Assembly (NCBI GenBank): GCA_030603035.1
Contig: JAUVYQ010000164.1
Coordinates: 1 to 5,348 of the forward strand
Direction of reading: 5' to 3'
DNA length: 5,348 nt
Origin: Phycisphaerae bacterium
GTDB lineage: Bacteria > Planctomycetota > Phycisphaerae > Sedimentisphaerales > SG8-4
In this document: in pieces, positions 1 through 5,348 of the stretch
Layout of the letters: every line of letters begins with the position of its first letter
Position numbering within the stretch: the stretch's first letter is position 1
Notes under the pieces: model-generated
Told to the model about the DNA's origin: nothing
The model's database searches: none
The model's input: the letters and a program-made list of their open reading frames with translations, nothing else
Made by a program: the position numbers and the translations under genes

Positions 1-2
1 GC

Positions 3-23
3 ACTTTCTTCAAAGGGATTTGA
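3..23 (+). CDS. possible 3' tail of an upstream gene (7 codons seen)
   Basis: An open frame enters from the left edge and ends at TGA 21-23, reading T-F-F-K-G-I-stop. It is in the same frame as the diadenylate cyclase gene, whose GTG start follows 3 nt after the stop. Such close packing would fit an upstream gene of the same operon, but six residues identify nothing and the other two frames are also open at the edge. The stop does show that the cyclase gene cannot start further upstream than position 24. Confidence 0.25.
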   Translation, partial: TFFKGI

Positions 24-26
24 TTC

Positions 27-872
27 GTGGAAACGCTCATCGACTATTTCGACAGGGTGGGGGGATACGATTGGTGGGTCGTTGCCATTGAGTTGTTTCT
101 TATCGGCCTTGTTGTCTACTGGGCTGTGGACTTCCTTGAAGGCACTCGTGGAGAAAGGTTGTTCCGGGGTGTCATCTTCATTCTTTTTGCCGGTGTATTC
201 ATCTTGACCTTGGTGGTCAAACAGCTTGAGTTCGAGCGGCTTGAATACCTTTACAAGGGCTTTTTGATTGCTGTTTTGATTATTGCTGTTGTGGCGTTTC
301 AGCCGGAGATTCGAAGAGCGCTTATACGAATAGGCCAGCCCCGCTTCTGGGGGGGCTCGTCGCGGCAGTTGTCAAGGACCGTGGAAGAGATAATTACCGC
401 TGTAACTGAGCTGTCCGCCGCCCGAACCGGTGCTATTATTGTTATTGAGGGGCGGGTGGCGTTGGGTGAATTTATAGAAACCGGCGTTCGAATCGATGCC
501 AGGGTTACGGCTGAGCTGCTCAAGACTATTTTTCATCCCGGCACTACCCTTCACGATATGGCCGTTATGATACGAGGCGATAGAGTAGTTGCCGCCAGGG
601 TGCAGTTGCCTTTAGCTGAGGCCGGCAGTATCGACGGCGTTGAGTTCGGTTCCCGTCACCGGGCTGCTATAGGCATAACGGTAGGTTCGGACGCCACCTG
701 TTTGGTAGTAAGTGAAGAAAACGGCACCATTTCACTTGCCCGGGACGGAGAGTTGAGCAGGCAAGTAAGCCAATCTGATATCAGGTCGCATCTGAGCAGC
801 GCTATGGGCGAGAGCGTACCGATTGTCAAGCGGTTCTGGAGGTTTCCTAAAAAAAGCGTGCATAAGTCATAA
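27..872 (+). CDS. cdaA: membrane-bound diadenylate cyclase, CdaA/DacA type (c-di-AMP synthase)
   Basis: Family role: condenses two ATP into the second messenger c-di-AMP at the cytoplasmic membrane, which controls potassium and osmolyte balance and wall homeostasis. Seen: 281 aa, close to the usual 270-280. Three hydrophobic segments lie at about residues 16-36, 46-64 and 76-93, followed by the family hallmark QPEIRRAL (92-99) and the DAC catalytic domain (about 115-245). The domain contains EFIETG (148-153), LHDMAV (175-180), the catalytic GSRHRAAIG (208-216) and VSEENG (228-233), whose glutamates correspond to a metal-binding region. Oddity: the usual DGA motif reads DMA (177-179); the aspartate is kept. 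The GTG start at 27 is the first start after an in-frame TGA at 21-23; a weak AAAGGG lies about 9 nt upstream. The next gene encodes a CdaR-type partner, which supports the call. Family assignment is very secure; activity of the DMA variant is unproven. Confidence 0.95.
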   Translation: METLIDYFDRVGGYDWWVVAIELFLIGLVVYWAVDFLEGTRGERLFRGVIFILFAGVFILTLVVKQLEFERLEYLYKGFLIAVLIIAVVAFQPEIRRALIRIGQPRFWGGSSRQLSRTVEEIITAVTELSAARTGAIIVIEGRVALGEFIETGVRIDARVTAELLKTIFHPGTTLHDMAVMIRGDRVVAARVQLPLAEAGSIDGVEFGSRHRAAIGITVGSDATCLVVSEENGTISLARDGELSRQVSQSDIRSHLSSAMGESVPIVKRFWRFPKKSVHKS

Positions 873-930
873 GTGGATAAGCGTGCTTGTGTTCTTATGC
901 AGTTGTGCTCTTCTGTAACGAGAGACGCTA

Positions 931-1974
931 ATGGTAAGAAAAATCAACTACGGCAAAATATTGCTTGTGATATTCCTGACGGTCTTGATATGGGTCTCGG
1001 CGGACTTGGCCAAGACGGAGAAGCTGCCTGTTTCCGGAGGTAAGATAACGGTAGGCAATTCTACCGAGGGACCGTTGTGGATTAGTTTCGGGAAAGAATA
1101 TGAGGGGTCTGTGGCTATTGACAGTATGGTGCTGAAAGGCTCGACGTCGACGATTGATAAGGTAAAGAGGAAATTAAGAGATGGGTCGCTGAGTCTGGAG
1201 TTTTCTTACTGGCCGCAGGTAGAAGATGTAAACGAGCCAGAATACTTGCTTGATGTGTTTGATTTTCTGCGAAGAAACGACCAGATAAGACGGTGGGGCC
1301 TTACGGTTGAATCCTGCAAGCCGGATAAGCTTTCTGTTAATGTTGTTAAGCTTGCTAAAAAATCACTGACGGTTAAATGTTTTGATGAAGATGGAAATCC
1401 CCTAAAGGCAGAAAGTAAGCCGTCAGAAGTTAATATGTTTGTGCCCGAGCATTGGGAGGGTGAAGCACTCACGGCGAAGGTTCGGTTGACACGCGGCGAA
1501 ATTGAGCAGGCAAGAATGGAGGCTGTTCCGAAGAAACCTTATGTCAAGGTCGCGCCGGGCCAGATAAGGGAGGCCGCCGGAACTGTGGAAATCACGGCAC
1601 CACCGGAAGAAGAGCGGCTTAGTGATTACACTATAACAGCAGCAACGCTCGCTATTGCTTTAAGTCCGAACCTGCAGGGGAAATACAAAGTTGTTGTAAG
1701 CAATCTTGATGCAGTGATGGAGTCCATTGCAATCCGAGCCACTCTGGATGCGCAACGAGCCTATAAGCTGCAGCCATACCCCCTAATGACACTGTATATT
1801 TTTGACGATGACGCACAAAAAGGAACGGAGGAGCAACGGAGAGAGGTTGTTTACAATTTCCCCCCAGAATTCGTCCGCAAAGGCGAAATTGAGTTAAAAA
1901 ATCCTGACCAGCCGGCAGAAGCTAAGTTTAAGTTGATACCTCTTGCTTCTGGCGGGTCTGCGTCGGATGAGTGA
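931..1974 (+). CDS. cdaR: YbbR-domain protein, probable CdaA regulator (CdaR type)
   Basis: Family role: CdaR proteins are anchored in the membrane with extracytoplasmic YbbR repeats and modulate the adjacent diadenylate cyclase. Seen: 347 aa with a basic N-terminus (MVRK) and one hydrophobic anchor at about residues 9-25; the rest is hydrophilic and strand-rich. A YbbR-like repeat can be read at about 32-150, closing with the typical pattern V-E-x-C-K-P-D-K-L-S-V-N-V (126-138). A second, weaker unit (about 146-225) contains KPSEVNMFVPE (163-173). The C-terminal 230-347 is less clear. ATG 931 is the first start after an in-frame TAA at 916-918; a modest GAGAG lies 5-9 nt upstream. The gene follows cdaA after 58 nt with no visible terminator, so co-transcription is likely. 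No glmM follows. Its last 47 bp overlap the 3' end of the convergent cstA. Sequence conservation in this family is low, so the call rests on both repeat pattern and position. Confidence 0.82.
   Translation: MVRKINYGKILLVIFLTVLIWVSADLAKTEKLPVSGGKITVGNSTEGPLWISFGKEYEGSVAIDSMVLKGSTSTIDKVKRKLRDGSLSLEFSYWPQVEDVNEPEYLLDVFDFLRRNDQIRRWGLTVESCKPDKLSVNVVKLAKKSLTVKCFDEDGNPLKAESKPSEVNMFVPEHWEGEALTAKVRLTRGEIEQARMEAVPKKPYVKVAPGQIREAAGTVEITAPPEEERLSDYTITAATLAIALSPNLQGKYKVVVSNLDAVMESIAIRATLDAQRAYKLQPYPLMTLYIFDDDAQKGTEEQRREVVYNFPPEFVRKGEIELKNPDQPAEAKFKLIPLASGGSASDE
1896..1920 (-). terminator. candidate intrinsic terminator of cstA, inside the cdaR coding sequence
   Basis: On the - strand, starting 7 nt past the cstA stop codon, TTCTGCC (1920-1914) can pair with GG-T-CAGGA (1909-1902) around the loop GGCT. 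This gives seven pairs, one of them a G-U wobble, with one bulged U. A run of six T follows directly (1901-1896). The wobble works only in the - strand transcript, so the element is directional. It lies wholly inside codons of cdaR. The stem is short, hence moderate confidence; no folding energy was computed. Confidence 0.45.
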
Positions 1975-3676
1975 CACTGAAGAAAACTATCAGGGCCTCG
2001 ACGGTCATCCATAATGCCAGTGCGAATATGCCAGCTCCGATTGTAACAAGAAGCCAATTTTGCTCGGTGAGAAAAATCGTTTCATTTTTAACCATGGCCC
2101 AGTTTGTAATCACCAGCATAATCAGGCACGGCACCGCAGTTACGATAAACTTGCATCCGCCCTTGCGTTTTAGATAAATCGTTATCACCAATAGAGCCAG
2201 AGCTGCCAGAAGCTGATTTGAAGTTCCGAACAGAGGCCAGAGTTTCATTGCTCCTGTGCCGTCAGCGCCCGTGGCAAATGCTAACCCTGCTGCGGTAAGG
2301 ACAGCGAAAGTGGTTGCCGCCCATCTGTTGGCGAGGAATGGGATTCGCAGGTCGGTTGCCAGCTCACTTATCACATAGCGCTGGATTCGCACCGAGGTAT
2401 CGAGTGTTGTGCCGGCAAAAGATGCGATAAAGACACCCATAAGCGTAATTCCCACCGTTTCGGGCAGTCCGAGTGTCCCCATCATATTGGCTGCACCGAT
2501 AACCACGGGGGCTATTTTGTCAGATAGCCCTTTGGCCCCTATCCAGGCGCTATAGTAGTGTTGCCAGGCGGCTTGGCCTGTCAGGATTGTTCCGTTGTCG
2601 AGTTTTACGGCCATTGCTATGCCGGCTGCGACGCAGATAATGACCAGCACCGCCAGGAAGCCTTCGAGCAGCATTGAGCCGTAACCGACAAACAAACTGT
2701 CCGGCTCCTTTGCAACTTGTTTGGCGGTTGTGCCGGAGGCCACAAGGGAATGGAAGCCGCTGATGGCGCCGCAGGCGATTATGACAAACATAAACGGCCA
2801 TATCGGCGGTGTGTTTATCGGCAGCGAAGGATTGATAGCAGGTGCTACCAAGGGGAGCTTGTCCGTTAATGACGCTACTACCGTTCCGCCGGCCAGGAGA
2901 GCCATAGCAATAAAGAGCTGCCAGGCGTTGATATAATCCCGTGGTTGAAGTAGCGTTGTTACCGGTAGTGTCGAAGCCACCCAGGCGTAAATCAGCAAGA
3001 TTATCACCCACAAACCGGCGGCGGGTATCCCAAAGGCGGTGCTAAGTCCACAGGGGAGCCAACTGCCGACGGCAATGCACAGATACATTCCCACTACGGC
3101 AATAGCTGTTGCAATGGGGACGCTGGCCCCTCTTTTATAAACCGCAAAGCCCAGCGCCACGGCTATTGGAATCTGGAGCCAGACGGCCAGGACCGAGCTT
3201 GGGAACCGGGTAAAGACCGCCGCAATCACAACGCCAAATATTGCGATAACAATCAGCAGGCTCAAAAACACAACGGCGAAGAATATGAATTGCACGCGGA
3301 TGTTGATATATTTGGCAGCTACTTCTGATATGCTTTTGCCTTCATTTCGCATCGAAACGACCAGCGAGCCGAAATCGTGCACAGCCCCCATAAGGATACA
3401 GCCGAAAGTCACCCAGAGGATAGCCGGCAGCCAACCCCAGATGATACCTATCGCCGGTCCGACAATCGGCCCTGTTCCGGCAATCGAGGTGTAGTGATGC
3501 CCGAAGATTATTCCTTTGCGAGCGGGGACGTAATCGATACCATCCTGAAGTTCCACGGATGGCACGGGTGCGTTTTTGTTGAGTTTGAAGATTTTTTTTG
3601 CGAGAAATCGCCCGTAAGTATGATAAGCGACGATGTAACCACCCCCGCAAACCAGCATCAGTAAAAGTGTATCCAT
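1928..3676 (-). CDS. cstA: CstA-family carbon starvation protein (pyruvate/peptide transporter)
   Basis: Family role: inner-membrane carriers of the CstA/BtsT family import pyruvate, and in some bacteria peptides, when carbon is scarce. Seen: 582 aa, highly hydrophobic throughout, with roughly fifteen likely membrane segments. Family signatures in order: N-terminal helix ending in YGRFLAKKIF (21-30), FGHHYTSIAGTGPIVGP (58-74), GAVHDFGSL (97-105), QPRDYIN (244-250), SGFHSLVASGTTAKQ (306-320), AGTTLDTSVRIQRY (421-434) and LWPLFGTSNQLLAALAL (479-495). It is shorter than the about 700-residue E. coli CstA, but both the N-terminal CstA core and the C-terminal helices are present, so it is an intact short form. 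The ATG at 3676 has a strong AGGAAAGG 6-7 nt upstream. It lies 26 nt downstream of der on the same strand and probably shares its transcript. The substrate cannot be told from sequence. Confidence 0.93.
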   Translation of the reverse strand: MDTLLLMLVCGGGYIVAYHTYGRFLAKKIFKLNKNAPVPSVELQDGIDYVPARKGIIFGHHYTSIAGTGPIVGPAIGIIWGWLPAILWVTFGCILMGAVHDFGSLVVSMRNEGKSISEVAAKYINIRVQFIFFAVVFLSLLIVIAIFGVVIAAVFTRFPSSVLAVWLQIPIAVALGFAVYKRGASVPIATAIAVVGMYLCIAVGSWLPCGLSTAFGIPAAGLWVIILLIYAWVASTLPVTTLLQPRDYINAWQLFIAMALLAGGTVVASLTDKLPLVAPAINPSLPINTPPIWPFMFVIIACGAISGFHSLVASGTTAKQVAKEPDSLFVGYGSMLLEGFLAVLVIICVAAGIAMAVKLDNGTILTGQAAWQHYYSAWIGAKGLSDKIAPVVIGAANMMGTLGLPETVGITLMGVFIASFAGTTLDTSVRIQRYVISELATDLRIPFLANRWAATTFAVLTAAGLAFATGADGTGAMKLWPLFGTSNQLLAALALLVITIYLKRKGGCKFIVTAVPCLIMLVITNWAMVKNETIFLTEQNWLLVTIGAGIFALALWMTVEALIVFFSVTHPTQTRQKQEVST

Positions 3677-3681
3677 TCTAA

Positions 3682-3690
3682 CCTTTCCTT
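3682..3690 (-). promoter_or_regulatory. ribosome binding site of cstA
   Basis: On the - strand AAGGAAAGG (3690-3682) lies 5 nt before the ATG at 3676. It is a good purine-rich Shine-Dalgarno match within the 26-nt der-cstA gap. It supports the chosen start and independent translation initiation of cstA on a shared message. No terminator or promoter is evident in this short gap. Confidence 0.6.
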
Positions 3691-3702
3691 GTTAAAAACG
3701 GC

Positions 3703-5064
3703 TTATTTCCTGTGCGAACGGGCTAACAGTCTTATGGGCACCTCCTCTACCGGCAGCAGCTCACGCAGTCTGCCTGTAATAAATCGGCGATAATTCTCCT
3801 CGAACAGTTCCGGGTTGTTCACGAACATAAGTATCGTAATCGGATTGACAGAAATTTGTGTGGCATAGTAAATCTTTGGCCAGCTGCCTTTGCCTTTGAC
3901 TCCGCCAATTTTCTCTGTCTTTATGATTTCAAATGCCTTGTTCAATTTGGCAGTGGGTATCCATGTTGTTGTCTGCTTGAAAATCTCACCCGCCAAATCC
4001 AGCACGCTCTGAATATTTTTCGCCTCAGTTGCCGTAGTAAAAGCTATCGGCGCGTATTTTAGGCCCGGCAGCAGCTTTGTCAAATACTCCTCATAGTCAC
4101 CGGTAGCAGCAGTCTCTTTAGCCAGGTCCCATTTGTTCACGACCAGTATGCAGCTTTTACATTCATCAACGATGAACCGCGCCACCTTCTTATCGACCTG
4201 CGAAACAGGCACTGCGGCATCTATAAGAAGCAACACAACGTCAGCCCGGCGAATCGACCGCGTCGCCCGAACATAGCTGTAGAATTCGATGCTGTCAGCT
4301 ATCTTGCTTTTCTTTCTTATCCCTGCGGTGTCAATGACAATGATGGTTTTGCCGTCTTTTTCAAACCGCACGTCTACGGCATCTCTGGTGGTGCCCGGCG
4401 TCTCGCTGACGATGACCCTGTCGGACCCTACCATAGCGTTTACAAGGGTGCTTTTGCCGACATTTCGCTTGCCGACTATCGCAATCTTCATAACCGGCTC
4501 CGGCGGTTTGGTTGATTCTAAAGCTGCGAGTTTGTCAAAGACTTTGTCGAGCAGGACGGCTTTATTAAGATTGTTCTTTGCCGAGATGCACAGAAATTCG
4601 CCGAAGCCGAGTTTGGAAAATTCACCGGCGGCAGGAAACATCCTGGCGGTGTCGGCTTTGTTAGCAACGCCGATAACGTCAAACTCACCTTTGCGCAGAA
4701 GCCGGGCTATTTTTTCATCTAACGGCACAAGCCCATCGCGAATATCCACCATAAAAATCACAAGATTCGCAGATTCAATCGCCTGGAGGATTTGCTGCTC
4801 GATATGCTCGCTAAGGTCGTCGGTATCGACTATTCCGTATCCGCCGGTATCGATAAGCTCAAAGTACCGGTCTGTCTTTTCTCCGCAGTCCCAAGGGGGA
4901 CGCCTCTCGGCGGATGCCTTACGGCAGATAATGGTGCTGATGCGGTCTCTTGTAACGCCAGCGGTCGGCTCAACGATACTTATCATTGACCCGGCCAGTG
5001 CGTTTAAGAGACTGCTCTTGCCCACATTCGGGCGACCAATTATCGCAACTACCGCCAACGCCAT
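3703..5064 (-). CDS. der: GTPase Der (EngA), tandem-G-domain 50S ribosome assembly factor
   Basis: Family role: essential cytoplasmic GTPase that binds the maturing 50S subunit. Seen: 453 aa with two G domains and a C-terminal KH-like domain. G domain 1: GRPNVGKS (10-17), GVTRD (36-40), DTGG (72-75), NKAD (135-138), SAK (161-163). G domain 2: GKRNVGKS (198-205), PGTTRD (223-228), DTAG (245-248), NKWD (310-313). The KH-like part includes KIYYATQISVNP (397-408) and FVNNPELFEENYRRFI (414-429). Two departures from the common form: about 15 extra residues between switch I and DTGG of G domain 1 (about 48-63, basic and proline-containing, with Cys47 and Cys60 at its edges), and the G5 motif of G domain 2 reads T-A (344-345) where S-A is usual. 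The ATG at 5064 has AGGA 3 nt upstream and puts the first G1 motif at residue 10, as usual for Der. Leads a probable der-cstA unit. Confidence 0.97.
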   Translation of the reverse strand: MALAVVAIIGRPNVGKSSLLNALAGSMISIVEPTAGVTRDRISTIICRKASAERRPPWDCGEKTDRYFELIDTGGYGIVDTDDLSEHIEQQILQAIESANLVIFMVDIRDGLVPLDEKIARLLRKGEFDVIGVANKADTARMFPAAGEFSKLGFGEFLCISAKNNLNKAVLLDKVFDKLAALESTKPPEPVMKIAIVGKRNVGKSTLVNAMVGSDRVIVSETPGTTRDAVDVRFEKDGKTIIVIDTAGIRKKSKIADSIEFYSYVRATRSIRRADVVLLLIDAAVPVSQVDKKVARFIVDECKSCILVVNKWDLAKETAATGDYEEYLTKLLPGLKYAPIAFTTATEAKNIQSVLDLAGEIFKQTTTWIPTAKLNKAFEIIKTEKIGGVKGKGSWPKIYYATQISVNPITILMFVNNPELFEENYRRFITGRLRELLPVEEVPIRLLARSHRK

Positions 5065-5111
5065 AAGTCCTATCCGAATCTAATATAAAACTGTTATCAG
5101 ACGAAAAACGA

Positions 5112-5120
5112 ATTATATCA
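5112..5120 (-). promoter_or_regulatory. candidate extended -10 promoter for der (-cstA)
   Basis: On the - strand TGATATAAT reads 5120-5112: a perfect TATAAT (5117-5112) preceded by the extended -10 dinucleotide TG one base away. No good -35 is seen at 16-18 nt spacing (best TTCGGT, 5140-5135), as is common for extended -10 promoters. Transcription would start near 5105, giving a leader of about 40 nt before the der ATG at 5064. Assumes a standard housekeeping sigma factor. Confidence 0.5.
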
Positions 5121-5148
5121 GAATTGTTAGATGAACCGAAAAGAATTA

Positions 5149-5204
5149 AACGCAGAGAATCCGTCATTGCCACTTGTGTGGCAATGCCGGAAGAACGCAG
5201 AGAA
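5149..5204. repeat. 11-bp direct repeat flanking a palindrome
   Basis: AACGCAGAGAA occurs at 5149-5159 and again at 5194-5204, 45 bp apart. A palindrome lies between the copies. AAGAATTA is also duplicated outside them (5141-5148 and 5204-5211). The arrangement is seen directly; its origin is not. It may be a remnant of the CGCAGAGA-type short dispersed repeats that litter intergenic regions in some environmental bacteria, or scars of element insertion. Confidence 0.5.
5165..5186. repeat. perfect inverted repeat (9-bp stem, 4-nt loop)
   Basis: CATTGCCAC (5165-5173) and GTGGCAATG (5178-5186) are exact inverse complements around TTGT. After one mismatch, CCG (5161-5163) and CGG (5188-5190) can add three more pairs. 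No T run follows on either strand, so it does not look like a standard intrinsic terminator. It lies about 45 bp upstream of the der -10 box and 25 bp from the presumed insertion-sequence end, so it could be an operator or a small repeat element. Confidence 0.5.
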
Positions 5205-5234
5205 AGAATTAGCCCGCATTTCTCACAGCACCAG

Positions 5235-5262
5235 TTGAAAAAAGCTCCTTTTCTGGTATAAC
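5235..5262 (+). promoter_or_regulatory. strong candidate promoter of the transposase gene
   Basis: TTGAAA (5235-5240) and TATAAC (5257-5262) each match the sigma-70 consensus at five of six positions and are 16 bp apart. TGG just before the -10 (5254-5256) adds an extended -10 motif. The predicted transcription start is around 5268-5270, leaving a leader of about 38 nt. The left arm of an outer inverted repeat (5244-5254) sits in the spacer between -35 and -10. Confidence 0.6.
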
Positions 5263-5300
5263 TTGTTTAGAAAAAACAAGTTAACAAAAAGAAAAGGAGC
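5244..5300 (+). promoter_or_regulatory. nested inverted repeats that can sequester the transposase Shine-Dalgarno
   Basis: Outer arms GCTCCTTTTCT (5244-5254) and AGAAAAGGAGC (5290-5300) are perfect 11-bp complements. Inner arms at 5259-5268 and 5274-5283 form a 10-bp stem around a 5-nt loop. Between the two stems is a small 4x6 internal loop. The right outer arm contains the AAGGAG Shine-Dalgarno (5294-5299). RNA started outside the element would fold and hide this site, whereas RNA from the internal promoter, starting near 5269, lacks both left arms and leaves it free. Complementarity is seen directly; the regulatory role is inferred from the known behaviour of IS10 and IS50. Confidence 0.6.
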
Positions 5301-5306
5301 AATACA

Positions 5307-5348
5307 ATGAAAACACACTGTAATCAAAAAACCCTCGAATTTCAAACA
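5307..5348 (+). CDS. transposase, N-terminal 14 residues only (IS1380 family likely)
   Basis: The open frame starts with ATG 5307, 7 nt after a perfect AAGGAG Shine-Dalgarno (5294-5299), and is still open at the window edge. It reads MKTHCNQKTLEFQT, which resembles the opening of IS1380-family transposases (a K/C/N/Q-rich start, then LEFQ ahead of a G-R-R motif that would lie beyond the edge). These enzymes carry a DDE catalytic domain and move the element by cut-and-paste; none of that domain is visible here. Fourteen residues allow only a tentative family call, although the promoter and ribosome site make it a convincing gene start. Confidence 0.6.
   Translation, partial: MKTHCNQKTLEFQT

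Larger units (their letters stand above)
5212..5348 (+). mobile_element. left end of an insertion sequence, IS1380-like (runs off the window)
   Basis: The segment carries a transposase start with its own promoter and leader and continues past the right edge. The outer border is put at about 5212-5213, where CCCGCATTTCTCACA looks like a terminal inverted repeat, but the matching right end is outside the window. The border is therefore inferred and no target duplication can be checked. The IS1380 assignment rests on the 14 visible transposase residues. The element lies about 150 bp upstream of the der start, outside the der promoter. Confidence 0.5.

Noticed and set aside
873..930. possible riboswitch or terminator between cdaA and cdaR
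   Set aside because: At 58 nt it is too short for a c-di-AMP (ydaO-type) riboswitch, and I found no convincing hairpin with a T run.
1971..2177. 68-codon + strand open frame just after cdaR
   Set aside because: It is antisense to the cstA 3' end, with no Shine-Dalgarno and no family features. The overlap of its start with the cdaR stop codon region looks accidental.
2550..3011. 153-codon open frame on the - strand inside cstA in another frame
   Set aside because: The CstA frame carries conserved family motifs across this stretch; the alternative is a low-complexity, Arg/Gly-rich shadow.
4289..5083. 264-codon open frame on the + strand opposite der
   Set aside because: It lies fully antisense to a clear Der GTPase with all motifs intact; its translation shows no recognisable domain and no ribosome site supports it.
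5161..5190. palindrome as an intrinsic terminator
   Set aside because: Neither strand has a T run directly after the stem, and no gene ends nearby on either strand within the window.
1..5348. CRISPR array, tRNA, rRNA or a defence system
   Set aside because: No regularly spaced repeats, tRNA-like cloverleaf or rRNA signature was seen; four well-known full-length genes fill nearly all of the window.

Overview
The window looks like chromosomal DNA of a free-living bacterium with moderate GC content. Its gene content and protein style, together with an IS1380-like element, would fit an environmental lineage such as Planctomycetota. That placement is a guess from protein flavour and no marker in the window settles it.

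Left part (1-1974, + strand): two genes of the c-di-AMP module. A membrane-anchored diadenylate cyclase of the CdaA type (27-872, GTG start) is followed 58 nt later by a YbbR-domain protein of the CdaR type (931-1974). In Firmicutes this pair is normally followed by glmM. Here it is not: the next gene runs the other way. The cyclase has the RHR motif, but the usual DGA motif reads DMA.

Middle and right (1928-5064, - strand): the double-GTPase ribosome-assembly factor Der (3703-5064) lies 26 nt upstream of a CstA-family carbon-starvation/pyruvate-peptide transporter (1928-3676), probably as a two-gene transcription unit. A good extended -10 promoter sits 48 nt upstream of der. The 3' ends of cstA and cdaR overlap by 47 bp, and a plausible intrinsic terminator for cstA lies inside the cdaR coding sequence.

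Right edge (5065-5348): a 242-bp non-coding stretch holds the der promoter, a perfect 9-bp-stem palindrome flanked by an 11-bp direct repeat, and then the left end of an insertion sequence, read from the + strand. The transposase gene begins at 5307 and runs off the window. Its leader has a strong-looking promoter placed so that only transcripts started outside the element would carry both arms of a nested hairpin that buries the Shine-Dalgarno sequence. This is the classic layout for shielding a transposase gene from read-through expression, and it is the most interesting structure in the window.
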